Shown here piece after piece: positions 51,845-52,380 of a DNA stretch of 52,380 bases (within the stretch, counting starts at the first letter, position 1; each line of letters starts with the position of its first letter). The position numbers were made by a program, and so were the translations under genes. This stretch comes from Bremia lactucae. Its lineage: Eukaryota > Oomycota > Peronosporomycetes > Peronosporales > Peronosporaceae. Location of the stretch: NCBI RefSeq assembly GCF_004359215.1, contig NC_090618.1, forward strand, positions 345,135 to 397,514. The letters are read 5' to 3'. A model generated the notes under the pieces. That model saw nothing but the letters and a program-made list of their open reading frames with translations. It was not told where the DNA came from and did no database searches.

Positions 51845-52380
51845 GCGGCATCTATGCCAGCCCGGTACAACTCTGTACCTGATTTAGAGCCGAAGGCACG
51901 CCCTCTAACTGTCAATGTGAATTGAGGGAAAAGAGGGAGAAAATCTTCCTTTTGGATCAAGCAGATGGAGATGTCCATTGATTCCGCCTTGCTCTTAACA
52001 GAACGGCAAAAGGTGGCTATGGCCATTTCCAAACTCGGAGATAGAGCGATGGGGCACTAACGTGCAGCACGTCCATAAACGACGCTTTATCTTCATGGGA
52101 TTCGCTGAAAAGGCAAATGACTAGTATATTTGCATTGCCTGATCAGGCTTTTTGTATGCGAGCACGGCTCCTAGCGACTACACAGGGTAAATGAACCCTA
52201 GTAGACTTTGTCTAGGAGTTGAGAGCTCTTATGGCATCTGTGCATCAAGACCCGGTGAAGAAGCAATTCTTGTATCAATCTTAATAGGGGGTCTCAATGA
52301 GGGCCTTGCCTGGACGGAATTATTCCGATCTCATCCCGCTAATTTCGAAGTGGCAGTTGCCATAGCGCGACACGGTAACG
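51845..52380 (+). pseudogene. gag: Family D Gag core, broken, cut by the window end
   Basis: Gag-like pieces in shifting frames: QMEMSIDSALLLTERQKVAM, AISKLGDRAM, ALPDQAFCMRARLLATTQG, LRALMASVHQDP, and at the very end GLAWTELFRSHPANFEVAVA-like text. This is the order of a Retrotrans_gag domain. Confidence 0.78.

Larger units (their letters stand above)
51073..52380 (+). mobile_element. Ty3/Gypsy family D element D2 (5' LTR and gag; continues beyond the window)
   Basis: Complete 5' LTR, PBS and gag start. The LTR start matches the end of D1 at 33553. The window ends inside gag. Confidence 0.88.

Overview
The window looks like a repeat-rich piece of an oomycete genome (Phytophthora or downy-mildew type). 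The Ty3/Gypsy pol genes carry motifs I know from that group, such as HASTGYTPFYINGL and YLVRWRGYQPSHD. The one host gene has three introns of 59-67 bp. There are no tRNA, rRNA, CRISPR or bacterial features. Two runs of exactly 100 N (1711-1810 and 33431-33530) are scaffold joins, so neighbours across them may not be true neighbours.

About 45 kb of the 52 kb is nested, decayed LTR retrotransposon. I separate four Ty3/Gypsy (chromovirus-like) families by LTR, Gag knuckle and Pol. Family A: A0 1-1710 (+); A1 7733-12667 (-); A2 25689-33357 (+, with an internal inversion); LTR piece 49603-49956. Family B: B1 1811-7405 (+); B2 38496-41392 (+); LTR 25203-25625; scrap 33358-33430. Family C: C1 12668-19850 (+) and C2 41393-49151 (+), both nearly full length. 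Family D: D1 33531-38495 (-) and D2 51073-52380 (+, 5' LTR and gag only). A Ty1/Copia RT-RNase H scrap lies at 49957-50690 (-). Every pol carries stops and frameshifts; none is intact.

The only host gene recognised is COP9 signalosome subunit 4 (CSN4) at 23362-24749 (+). Four exons splice in frame to a 398-residue protein of normal family length. It sits in a 5.2 kb island (19851-25085) between elements. An old inverted duplication of unknown content lies 2-3 kb upstream of it.

The most interesting signal is a second gene position shared by all four Gypsy families. It is an open reading frame on the strand opposite to gag-pol. It starts 110-155 bp inside the 3' LTR, runs back towards pol, and ends opposite the linker between the integrase GPF/Y module and the chromodomain. 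In every family its last part reads as a coiled coil opposite that linker. Families B and C also share a W-x-AF...REAWL block and a CxxC...ASRG motif. All copies are damaged, but the least damaged (D1, 33665-34998; B2, 39166-40104) are still mostly open. Read together, the elements have the order LTR - gag - pro - RT - RNase H - IN - chromodomain, with a convergent antisense gene, probably driven from the 3' LTR, then PPT - LTR.
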